The position numbers and the translations under genes were made by a program. A stretch of DNA of 5,744 nt from Saprospiraceae bacterium (GTDB taxonomy: Bacteria; Bacteroidota; Bacteroidia; Chitinophagales; Saprospiraceae), in assembly GCA_947441325.1 (NCBI GenBank), contig CANETR010000163.1, forward strand, positions 1 to 5,744, in the 5' to 3' direction. This document shows, one piece after another, positions 1-5,739 of this stretch (positions are counted from its first letter, which is position 1; every line of letters begins with the position of its first letter). The notes below the pieces were generated by a model. That model saw nothing but the letters and a program-made list of their open reading frames with translations, was not told where the DNA came from and searched no databases.

Positions 1-23
1 CTTTATAAATTAAACACGAACTT

Positions 24-788
24 ATGAAAAAATATAATTTTTCCCTATTTACTTTTTTGCTAGCCTTAATCCTTATTTCTTCTAAAATCTTTGCTCAAGA
101 AATAGCTTTCGAGGCTACTGTAGAAAAAGATGTTATGTTTGATGGAGTTTCATATCTAGTTATAAATATTACTGATGGACCATTAAAGGGTAAAAAGGAA
201 ACTGTATATTTTAGAACCAGAATGACAGATGATTTCATCTCTATTAATAATTCTGCTTTAGGCATGGGAATACCAGTCGAAATGCAACTTGAAGAATCAG
301 GTTTTAAAGCTATCAAAGTAAAAGGTACGCTATTAAAAACTACAGCAATATTTGAAGATTATCAAACAGGAGCCGAAAAAAAATCAGTTGTCCTGAGAAT
401 AAAGGAAATTACACAAGTTGAGCCTCCATTTTATACAGATGGACCAGTAGTATCTGAAGAAGAATATGAGGACATGTCAAATGTTTTAAATATTTGGGTA
501 GGAACCTATCAAAATTCTCAAGGAGCAAGACTTGTAATAAAACAATCTGAAATGGATTTTGGACCAAATTGGATGGGAATAGATTATGAACTAGTTTTTA
601 GTGATAATTCCCCTTGCGGTGAATTTAGCGGAACTTTGAACATAGAAGCGGAAAAAACATCTATGGTGAACGATGAAATGCCTCTAATGGAATTCACAAA
701 AAAATCTGACAATATTACAATTACCAATATTATGGCTGGAATGGATTGTATGAGAATCATGGATCCGGTATTTACACCTAAAAAGTAA
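24..788 (+). CDS. Secreted hypothetical protein, possibly with a small beta-barrel C-terminal domain
   Basis: I do not recognise this 254-residue protein. It starts with a clear Sec signal peptide: MKKYNF, a hydrophobic stretch at about residues 7-20, and a likely cleavage after IFA at residue 24, so the mature protein begins QEIAFEA and is probably periplasmic or secreted. There is no lipobox cysteine and no membrane segment after the signal. The mature part seems to have two sections. Residues 25-130 are rich in alternating beta-type sequence. An acidic linker (about 131-152, including SEEEYED) follows. Residues 156-254 start with WVGTYQN and contain the only two cysteines of the mature protein, C198 and C242, which could form a disulfide. 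The GTY opening and beta-rich pattern recall small lipocalin-like domains, but that is only an impression. The ATG at 24 fits the signal peptide. Only 23 AT-rich bases precede it, so its promoter cannot be judged. A second secreted-protein gene follows closely. Confidence 0.85.
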   Translation: MKKYNFSLFTFLLALILISSKIFAQEIAFEATVEKDVMFDGVSYLVINITDGPLKGKKETVYFRTRMTDDFISINNSALGMGIPVEMQLEESGFKAIKVKGTLLKTTAIFEDYQTGAEKKSVVLRIKEITQVEPPFYTDGPVVSEEEYEDMSNVLNIWVGTYQNSQGARLVIKQSEMDFGPNWMGIDYELVFSDNSPCGEFSGTLNIEAEKTSMVNDEMPLMEFTKKSDNITITNIMAGMDCMRIMDPVFTPKK

Positions 789-816
789 ACATATTAGAAA
801 TATATTCATTTTACTT

Positions 817-1158
817 GTGCTATTATCGGCTAACCTTGCAACTGCCCAATCTATCAGTTTCGACGAAGAAATGGACGTGACGGCCTATATGGAAGGAAAG
901 ACTTTCTATAATAGTGAAAATGGTTTGGAAATCGAGTATGGCTATATCTCCTCCTATAATACCTACGGAATAAAAATTAAAAACAAACATGAGGAGCGTT
1001 TTTATTTTATCAATGTAGAAATCACTGCGTATGGAAGATATGCAGACCTTTATGGCATGAGTCCCGAAACAGGATCCAATTTTGGGTTCCGACTTTTCAA
1101 TGGAAAATTAGTTGTCGGCTATGGAGAGAGCGGAGCACAGACCTTTTATGAGAAATAG
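817..1158 (+). CDS. Small secreted hypothetical protein; canonical start unclear
   Basis: I do not recognise this protein. The only standard start codon in the open frame is GTG at 817, giving 113 residues that begin MLLSANLATAQ. That is only the back half of a signal peptide. Reading the same frame upstream from 793 (codon ATT) gives RNIFILLV before LLSANLATA|QS, a complete signal peptide with a basic N-terminus. The real start is therefore probably a non-standard ATT at 793, or an ATG lost by mutation or sequencing error. The mature part (from QSISF, about 103 residues) is rich in Tyr, Gly and Phe, has no cysteine, and looks beta-rich: FYNSENGLEIEYGYIS, then FYFINVEITAYG, then FGFRLFNGKLVVGYGE. 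This suggests a small extracytoplasmic beta protein. It may be co-transcribed with the preceding gene, whose stop codon ends at 788; a start at 793 would leave four bases between them. The end is TAG at 1156-1158. Confidence 0.7.
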   Translation: MLLSANLATAQSISFDEEMDVTAYMEGKTFYNSENGLEIEYGYISSYNTYGIKIKNKHEERFYFINVEITAYGRYADLYGMSPETGSNFGFRLFNGKLVVGYGESGAQTFYEK

Positions 1159-1189
1159 TGGCAATAATTTGTAGATCAAATTACTGCTA
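1159..1189 (+). terminator. Candidate terminator hairpin behind the second secreted-protein gene
   Basis: This imperfect inverted repeat begins at the base after the TAG stop. The arms are GCAATAATTTG (1161-1171) and CAAATTACTGC (1177-1187) around the loop TAGAT, with one A/C mismatch inside the stem; a G-U and a T-A pair extend it to 1159/1189. The position suggests transcription termination or protection of the mRNA 3' end. There is no strong U tract after it and the stem is AT-rich, so intrinsic termination is not certain. Confidence 0.4.
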
Positions 1190-1216
1190 AAAGTCTATAA
1201 ACTTGAAATTTTGTGA

Positions 1217-1260
1217 GAACCTATTCTAGCTTACAGCTAGAAAGTCGTCTCCTTAGGTTC
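1217..1260 (-). terminator. Candidate two-part hairpin overlapping the mtnB stop codon
   Basis: Two inverted repeats are nested here. The inner one is TTCTAGC (1224-1230) and GCTAGAA (1236-1242) with loop TTACA. The outer one, GAACCTA (1217-1223) and TAGGTTC (1254-1260), abuts the inner stem on one side and is separated from it by an 11-base bulge on the other. Together they give 14 base pairs. The outer arm overlaps the mtnB stop codon, TGA on the minus strand (1261-1259). It could end the minus-strand operon, and perhaps act on read-through from the + strand too. No poly-U run follows in either direction. Confidence 0.4.
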
Positions 1261-1897
1261 ATTTCATTCCCATAGAGGCCTTTCTCCACTCGCACTCCAG
1301 CAAAAATTCCAGTACTTCTAAATGTCTCTTTGCAATTTCGAAGTTTTTGCCCCAAGTATAGAGCCCATGTCCGGCGATAAGGTAGCCTTGCATATCGGGC
1401 ATCTTATGGTATAAGCTGCGGAATTCTTCGCTCATTGCAGCGATATCCTGTGTATTTTGAAAAATTGGAATAGGTACAGAAACCTCATGCGTTTTTATAT
1501 CGCCAAGCCCTTTCAGCACTTCATAATTTTCCAATACTAATCTTCCCTCTGCCAGGTATTTTTGGGAAAGAATAGTTGCATAAACTGAATGAGTATGCAG
1601 AATGACCTCAACCTCAGGGTTTTCCTGATACAGTACCGTATGCAGATAAGTCTCGGCCGAAGATTTTAAATCTGAAAAATCAGGATGGGGCTTGCCTTCT
1701 ATATCAATCAGCATAAGATGCCTGGCACCGAATTTTGATTTGTCGATTCCCGATTGAGAAATCGCAATGCTTAGCGGGTTTTCACTGTTTTTAAAAGAAT
1801 AATTGGTGCTTGTAGCAGGCGACCATCCTCTGCTGTTGATCCAAAGAATAAGCTCCACAAGCTGTTCTGCTTTTTTAGGATTAATAACGGACCTCAT
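1259..1897 (-). CDS. mtnB: Methylthioribulose-1-phosphate dehydratase (methionine salvage)
   Basis: This 212-residue protein belongs to the class II aldolase/adducin family and matches the MtnB subgroup in length and motifs. MtnB is a cytosolic, metal-dependent enzyme that removes water from 5-methylthioribulose 1-phosphate to give 2,3-diketo-5-methylthiopentyl 1-phosphate, a step in recycling methylthioadenosine to methionine. Visible landmarks are the substrate-loop motif RGWSPATSTNYS (residues 23-34), SSAETYLH (79-86), the metal-ligand motif HTHS (H101 and H103), EVLKGL (126-131), whose E126 aligns by eye with the catalytic glutamate of the human homologue APIP, and AGHGLYTWG (175-183), whose H177 is the third metal ligand. 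All key residues are present, so it should be active. The ATG start lies 15 bases after the cdsA stop, which suggests co-transcription as the last gene of the run. No mtnA, mtnC/mtnX or mtnD is in the window, so the rest of the pathway must be elsewhere. Confidence 0.93.
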   Translation of the reverse strand: MRSVINPKKAEQLVELILWINSRGWSPATSTNYSFKNSENPLSIAISQSGIDKSKFGARHLMLIDIEGKPHPDFSDLKSSAETYLHTVLYQENPEVEVILHTHSVYATILSQKYLAEGRLVLENYEVLKGLGDIKTHEVSVPIPIFQNTQDIAAMSEEFRSLYHKMPDMQGYLIAGHGLYTWGKNFEIAKRHLEVLEFLLECEWRKASMGMK

Positions 1898-1912
1898 GAG
1901 CAGGAATTTTAT

Positions 1913-2785
1913 TTAATAGTTGTGCCAAAGCAAGTAAAAATAATATAATCTGTTATCGTTAAATACATAGCAGAGTGTAAAAACCACAAAAGGCATAGCA
2001 AATATAAAGGCATCGAAACGGTCAATTAGTCCGCCATGCCCCGGTAATATATTGCCTGTATCTTTAATTTGAAGACTTCTTTTGAGTTTAGAGGCAACTA
2101 AATCGCCTAAAATGCCAAAAACAGAGCAAACAGCTCCTAAGACAACCCATTGAATTAGTTGAAGTTTTATAACTGGCCAGCAATAAAATGACACTACTCC
2201 CCACAATATTGCACAGATAAATCCGCCAATCGTCCCCTCCCAGGTTTTGTTGGGAGATATGTCAGGGAAGATTTTGTGACGACCCAGCAATTTTCCGATA
2301 AAATAAGCGAAAACATCATTGGCCCAAATCAACAACATAACAGCCATTATGATATAACGGCCTGTAATATCCTGCAAAGACATTGACGTGAGTAAATAAG
2401 TAGGAAAACCAATGTATAAAAATCCTGCGATTGTTAATCCAATGTTCTCAAAAGGTTTTTTGCTGCCCGACAATAATTCAAAAACAAATGGAACAAATGG
2501 CAAAAGCATAAACCAGTGATAAACGCCTGCCTTCCAGAGTGGATATGGTGAAAGGTTTTCATTGAGTGATACCAAAGCAGGTAAAATACCCAAAAATACG
2601 GCAAAAATTTTTCTGAAATTATTGGCGGCAGGGCTACCATCCTTAGATAAAACCAGGCCGTAAAACTCCCAAAGACATAAAATGCCAACTATGCAGTATA
2701 GAATAGCCGAGCTCTGAGGGGAATACATGGTGCCTATGCCCATGATGATGCCAAATATAATTGCAGTTATGATTCTGGTTTTCAA
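1913..2785 (-). CDS. cdsA: Phosphatidate cytidylyltransferase (CDP-diacylglycerol synthase)
   Basis: CdsA is an integral inner-membrane enzyme that joins CTP and phosphatidic acid to make CDP-diacylglycerol, the precursor of phosphatidylethanolamine, phosphatidylglycerol and cardiolipin. This 290-residue protein has the normal length and is very hydrophobic, with about eight or nine likely membrane segments. The diagnostic family signature is complete near the C-terminus: S232, KR at 235-236, KD at 241-242, then PGHGGLIDRFD (248-258). The other conserved block, ANDVFAYFIGKLLGRH (155-170) followed by SPNKTWEG (177-184), is also intact, so the enzyme is expected to be functional. The start is a TTG codon at 2785-2783, beginning MKTRIITAIIFG. 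The frame upstream of it reaches a stop without any ATG or GTG, and starting at a later ATG would cut into the first membrane segment. It follows the CPBP gene by 49 bases and precedes mtnB by 15. Confidence 0.95.
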   Translation of the reverse strand: MKTRIITAIIFGIIMGIGTMYSPQSSAILYCIVGILCLWEFYGLVLSKDGSPAANNFRKIFAVFLGILPALVSLNENLSPYPLWKAGVYHWFMLLPFVPFVFELLSGSKKPFENIGLTIAGFLYIGFPTYLLTSMSLQDITGRYIIMAVMLLIWANDVFAYFIGKLLGRHKIFPDISPNKTWEGTIGGFICAILWGVVSFYCWPVIKLQLIQWVVLGAVCSVFGILGDLVASKLKRSLQIKDTGNILPGHGGLIDRFDAFIFAMPFVVFTLCYVFNDNRLYYFYLLWHNY

Positions 2786-2834
2786 AGTTTTATAAAGTTT
2801 AAATTTTAATTGCTTTTAAATAGGCCCTGTTTCT
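2786..2834 (-). other. AT-rich cdsA leader with a short direct repeat
   Basis: These 49 bases separate the CPBP stop from the TTG start of cdsA and are almost entirely A and T on the side nearest cdsA. The heptamer AAAGTTT occurs twice ten bases apart (2784-2790 and 2794-2800, + strand reading); the first copy includes the cdsA start codon. An A-rich leader without Shine-Dalgarno is normal for translation starts in Bacteroidota. I see no convincing promoter matching the TTG/TAnnTTTG pattern of that phylum. Confidence 0.35.
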
Positions 2835-3728
2835 TTAATCAAAATCAATTTTTAGTTGCCTGTCACGATTTATTTTCCAAAGGATATAACACGCAAATAT
2901 AAATATTCCCGTCAAGATGATGCTTAGTAAAAGAGAAAAATCGGGCTTTTGATAAATAGAAGCTATTTTTTTTGAATCAATAAATAAGTAAAAAATTAGT
3001 ACTTGCATACTGTTGAAACAAAAATGCGCTAAAATAGATGCCCATAAACTACCTGTCCAAACAAAAAAATATCCCAATAAAGCGCCCATCAGAAATCGTG
3101 GTATAAATCCTTCGGGTTGAAAATGTGTAAGGCTAAAGAGCAATGCTGTTGCCCAAATTGCCAAATGTAAATTATTACTGTATCGAGCAAAAAATCTTTG
3201 AATTATTCCACGGAAAAGTAATTCTTCGCCGATACTTGCTACAAATCCTACCAGCAAAATGTTGAGCATCAGATCAGAAGGATTATTCATCTGCATCAGT
3301 CTTTGCTGAAAGATAAGTGTATCTTCAGCTATCATATTTGCAGGCAAAAGCTGAATATTAAAGTAGGCAATCCAAAGAGCTGTAGGGTAAATGGCAAAAA
3401 TCGCTACTATAATTAAAGGAATATTAACCCATCCCGGATTTTTATCAAGTTTTAAGTAGCGGTGAAAATTTTTTCCGCTTATTATATTGGCAAAAACAAT
3501 GGCGGGAATGCTGTAAGCGGCTAAATGACTTATGATAGAAATGATTTTTATGTTGTTGATATGCTCCAAATATTCACCCGCTATAATTTTTGAAATTAAA
3601 TGCCCAAAATCTCCAATACCCAAGAACTTTGCAACAAGCTGAACCAATATGACGCTCAATACGGTTCCCCCAAACCAACAGCAAAGGAATATAAATAATT
3701 GTCGAAGACGCGTTGCTTTATCTGGCAT
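2835..3728 (-). CDS. CPBP-family intramembrane glutamic endopeptidase
   Basis: This 297-residue membrane protein has the three motifs of the CPBP (CAAX protease and bacteriocin-processing, Rce1/ABI) family, in order: EELLFR (residues 168-173, the EExxxR motif with the presumed catalytic glutamates), FSLTH (198-202, FxxxH) and HFCFN (235-239, HxxxN). About eight hydrophobic segments are visible, among them residues 11-34, 63-82, 102-123, 153-166, 188-200, 212-233 and 266-285, so it sits in the inner membrane with the active site inside the bilayer. Family members range from prenyl-protein proteases to bacteriocin self-immunity proteins; nothing here identifies the substrate. No bacteriocin precursor or prenyl-protein gene is nearby, so a housekeeping membrane role is more likely than immunity. 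The ATG start at 3728 gives MPDKATRLRQ, a basic cytoplasmic end before the first membrane helix. It lies 78 bases after the preceding gene and may have its own promoter. Confidence 0.92.
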   Translation of the reverse strand: MPDKATRLRQLFIFLCCWFGGTVLSVILVQLVAKFLGIGDFGHLISKIIAGEYLEHINNIKIISIISHLAAYSIPAIVFANIISGKNFHRYLKLDKNPGWVNIPLIIVAIFAIYPTALWIAYFNIQLLPANMIAEDTLIFQQRLMQMNNPSDLMLNILLVGFVASIGEELLFRGIIQRFFARYSNNLHLAIWATALLFSLTHFQPEGFIPRFLMGALLGYFFVWTGSLWASILAHFCFNSMQVLIFYLFIDSKKIASIYQKPDFSLLLSIILTGIFIFACYILWKINRDRQLKIDFD

Positions 3729-3750
3729 TTGGGAGTGATTTTATCATCGA

Positions 3751-3775
3751 TCTAAATTACCATTGTGAATTTAGA
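3751..3775. repeat. Perfect 8-bp inverted repeat upstream of the CPBP gene
   Basis: TCTAAATT (3751-3758) and AATTTAGA (3768-3775) are exact reverse complements around a nine-base spacer. The element lies in the 78-base gap between the TIGR02757 stop and the CPBP start, 23 bases before the CPBP ATG. It could be a weak terminator for the upstream genes, an operator, or an mRNA leader hairpin. No T run follows on the minus strand. The low GC content of the arms argues against a strong terminator. Confidence 0.4.
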
Positions 3776-3806
3776 CCTGTTTGTTAGAAGAATAATGTGC
3801 AAAATC

Positions 3807-4580
3807 TTAGGAAAAAGGATCGTTCTGTTCCAAAACGCCAATGCCAAAAAGTGCAAAATCATACTTTACAGGATCTTTTTTATCAAATTTTCTAAGATTT
3901 TCTGTCAATTCCAAAACTGCCTGCCAGTCACGCTGTTCCCTCTGCAATAAGCCCAAATTTCGGGCGATTCTTTCAACATGAACATCCAATGGAATAAGCA
4001 GTTGCGATGTTTTTATTTTTGACCAGATGCCAAAATCTACACCTTTATCGTCTTTGCGTACCATCCATCTCAAAAACATGTTCAACCTTTTGCAAGAAGA
4101 TTTTCTTTCGGGTGTTGCAATGTGCTTTTTTGTTCTATTGGGTGCATCGGGGAAAGAGAAAAAAAGATTGTGAAAACCCACAAGAGCAGGACCAACATGT
4201 ATATCTTCTTTTTTTAGATGATTCGAAAAGGCATCTTCAAGGCTATTATTATTGCGATAATACCACTGCAGCCATTCCAAAAAATAAAGACAGTCATCGG
4301 ACTGAAAAGTACGGTGCTTGAAATCTAGAAATGCTTTTCTGTCTGTTTCTTTATGGTTTAGTATAAAATCATGTGGCGCATTTCCCATTAAGTCCAGCAG
4401 CTTTTCACCGCTTTTGATAATTTGTACCCTACGGCCCCAGGAAAGCATCGCTGTCCAAAAGCCGATAATTTCTATATCTTGATTTTTTGAAAAGCGTTTT
4501 GGCAGAGCAATTGGGTCATCTTTTATGAAGTCCTTGCAGTTATACTCGGCAACTTTTTCATCGAGTAGCTTTTTTAGCAT
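3807..4580 (-). CDS. TIGR02757 (DUF2400) family protein of unknown function
   Basis: This 257-residue soluble protein matches, from memory of the family, the conserved TIGR02757/DUF2400 proteins common in Bacteroidota and some Campylobacterota. Characteristic blocks are IIGFWTAMLSWGRR (residues 38-51), GFHNLFF (135-141), CKRLNMFLRWMVRKDDKGVD (163-182), LIPLDVHVERIARNLGL (195-211) and KKDPVKYDFALFGIG (234-248). It has no signal peptide or membrane segment, so it is cytosolic. The family has no established function that I know of. The LDVHVERIARNLGL block closely resembles the VDTHVxRxxxRLGL stretch that carries the catalytic aspartate of HhH-GPD DNA glycosylases such as MutY and Nth, with D199 in the equivalent position; a nucleic-acid repair or binding role is therefore possible but is inference. 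The protein appears full length. Its ATG overlaps the stop of the upstream thioredoxin gene by one base (TAATG), which points to translational coupling. Confidence 0.9.
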   Translation of the reverse strand: MLKKLLDEKVAEYNCKDFIKDDPIALPKRFSKNQDIEIIGFWTAMLSWGRRVQIIKSGEKLLDLMGNAPHDFILNHKETDRKAFLDFKHRTFQSDDCLYFLEWLQWYYRNNNSLEDAFSNHLKKEDIHVGPALVGFHNLFFSFPDAPNRTKKHIATPERKSSCKRLNMFLRWMVRKDDKGVDFGIWSKIKTSQLLIPLDVHVERIARNLGLLQREQRDWQAVLELTENLRKFDKKDPVKYDFALFGIGVLEQNDPFS

Positions 4581-5683
4581 TAGTTTAGTTTTTTAACCTC
4601 TTCTTCCAGCTTTTTCAATGCTGCTTCTTTGCCATTTTTTTTCAAAAGTATAGCATAAGTCTTTGCAAATTGTTTGCTTTTGTTTTTAGAAAATGCCTCT
4701 GAAGCCCATTTTTCAGCACTTTGGTTCAGTTTTTTATCTTCGACATACTGGGACACCAAAAAGGCAGCATAGTGCAATTTTTCTGCATTACCCTTTCCGT
4801 ATTTCGATGCATACTTTGAAATAAGTGGACCTACTTTCTTGTATGCTTCGCCCATGATTAAGTATTTTATATCAGCTTTTAATGAATATTCGGCTGCAAA
4901 TGAAGGCATTGCCCGTTTCATTTGTTTTTTTGCTTCATCCAATAGATTGGGTGTGTTAAAGTTAAATGCTTTTTCAACTGTTGCATCACAGGCTTTTACT
5001 GCCTTATTTTTAAAAACTTCTTCCCCTTTTATTTTGATTAACTTTTCGCGGTTTTGAACCATACGATCAAATATACTGCAGTCGGCTTCTGTTGCAAAAT
5101 CATAAATAAATTCAAGAAATGCCTCGCTCTCGTTTTGTGTTTGAGTTTTAATATACTCATTGGCAATTTTCATAGTTGGTTTAGCACTAACCATCAGGGC
5201 ATAGGCATATGCTTTCAGCATTTCGGGGTCACGATTTCCTTTTTCGTACTCCTCTTCATAGTTTTTACTTTTGTCGCCTTTACTAAGGCTTACTTTTGCC
5301 AAACCCAAGAGTTGATCTGCATTTACACCTCCAACTTGCACATTTACCACTTCGCCCGTTCCGTCAACAAAGATGAGGGTCGGATAGGCAGATACTTTGT
5401 ATTTCTGGCCAAGTTTAGGTCCCTCGCCTTTTTCCATGTCTATTTTGACATTAATAAAATGCTTATTAAAAAAGTCACCTACTTCTTTTTGAGTAAATAC
5501 TTCTTTTGCCATTCTTTTGCAGGGTCCGCACCATTCGGCAAAGGCATCCATAAAAATAATTTTATGTTCTTTTTTTGCTGTTTCTATAGCCTCTTCCCAG
5601 CTACCTCCAAAAAATTGTATTCCATCCTGCGCATTTGATAAAGCGGCAATGAAAATAAAAATTGGGAACAGAAGGTATCTCAT
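4580..5683 (-). CDS. Exported thioredoxin-fold protein with a long helical C-terminal region
   Basis: The 367-residue product begins with a Sec signal peptide (MRYLLFPIFIFIAALSNA|QD, cleavage after residue 18), so it should act in the periplasm. Residues about 28-132 form a thioredoxin domain of the DsbD-gamma/Thioredoxin_7 type: SWEEAIETAKKEHK, then the redox motif WCGPC (C52 and C55), and the cis-proline motif AYPT with P101. With both cysteines present it should carry out thiol-disulfide exchange, most likely as a reductase, though direction cannot be read from sequence. Residues about 135-367 are charged, Lys- and Ala-rich and apparently all helical, resembling TPR-like repeats, and contain two further cysteines (C202 and C232). 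The partner or substrate is unknown and no cytochrome c biogenesis or dsbD gene is nearby. The ATG at 5683 is placed correctly for the signal peptide. It is the first visible gene of the minus-strand run and is coupled to the TIGR02757 gene downstream. Confidence 0.9.
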   Translation of the reverse strand: MRYLLFPIFIFIAALSNAQDGIQFFGGSWEEAIETAKKEHKIIFMDAFAEWCGPCKRMAKEVFTQKEVGDFFNKHFINVKIDMEKGEGPKLGQKYKVSAYPTLIFVDGTGEVVNVQVGGVNADQLLGLAKVSLSKGDKSKNYEEEYEKGNRDPEMLKAYAYALMVSAKPTMKIANEYIKTQTQNESEAFLEFIYDFATEADCSIFDRMVQNREKLIKIKGEEVFKNKAVKACDATVEKAFNFNTPNLLDEAKKQMKRAMPSFAAEYSLKADIKYLIMGEAYKKVGPLISKYASKYGKGNAEKLHYAAFLVSQYVEDKKLNQSAEKWASEAFSKNKSKQFAKTYAILLKKNGKEAALKKLEEEVKKLN

Positions 5684-5722
5684 ATTATTAGTATTAATAC
5701 ATTACTTTAAATGATATCCAAA

Positions 5723-5739
5723 AGTGTCAAAATGGCACT
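5723..5739. promoter_or_regulatory. Short palindrome containing a sigma-54 -24-like TGGCAC, truncated by the window end
   Basis: AGTGTC (5723-5728) and GGCACT (5734-5739) form an inverted repeat with one G-T pair around AAAAT. On the + strand it contains TGGCAC (5733-5738), the usual -24 core of sigma-54 promoters, but the -12 GC element would fall just past the last base, so this cannot be confirmed. It could drive a rightward gene outside the window. Alternatively it could be an operator for the thioredoxin gene, 40 bases from its start, or a terminator of an upstream minus-strand gene, since a short T run follows on that strand. Confidence 0.22.

Noticed and set aside
24..1158. The two secreted proteins as one gene split by a frameshift
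   Set aside because: The second has its own complete signal peptide sequence and A-Q cleavage site, and the first ends normally with PKK and a stop, so they are separate genes.
2434..2688. An 84-codon minus-strand frame inside cdsA
   Set aside because: It lies in another frame of cdsA, whose own frame carries the full family signature, and has no independent support.
2835..3728. CPBP protease as a bacteriocin immunity gene in a hidden bacteriocin locus
   Set aside because: No small leader-peptide ORF, ABC exporter or maturation gene is in the window, and the neighbours are housekeeping genes.
3765..3950. A 61-codon + strand frame starting in the gap before the CPBP gene
   Set aside because: Most of it is antisense to the C-terminal coding part of the TIGR02757 gene, and the product is low-complexity Lys, Ile and Phe.
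4007..4321. A 104-codon + strand open frame opposite the TIGR02757 gene
   Set aside because: It is antisense to conserved blocks of that gene, and its product has an implausible composition with many Cys and no recognisable motif.
5054..5638. A 194-codon open frame on the + strand, opposite the thioredoxin gene
   Set aside because: It is fully antisense to a well-supported gene with an intact WCGPC motif. Its product is rich in Phe, Cys and Ile in the way expected from the complement of Lys- and Glu-rich codons, and shows no domain.
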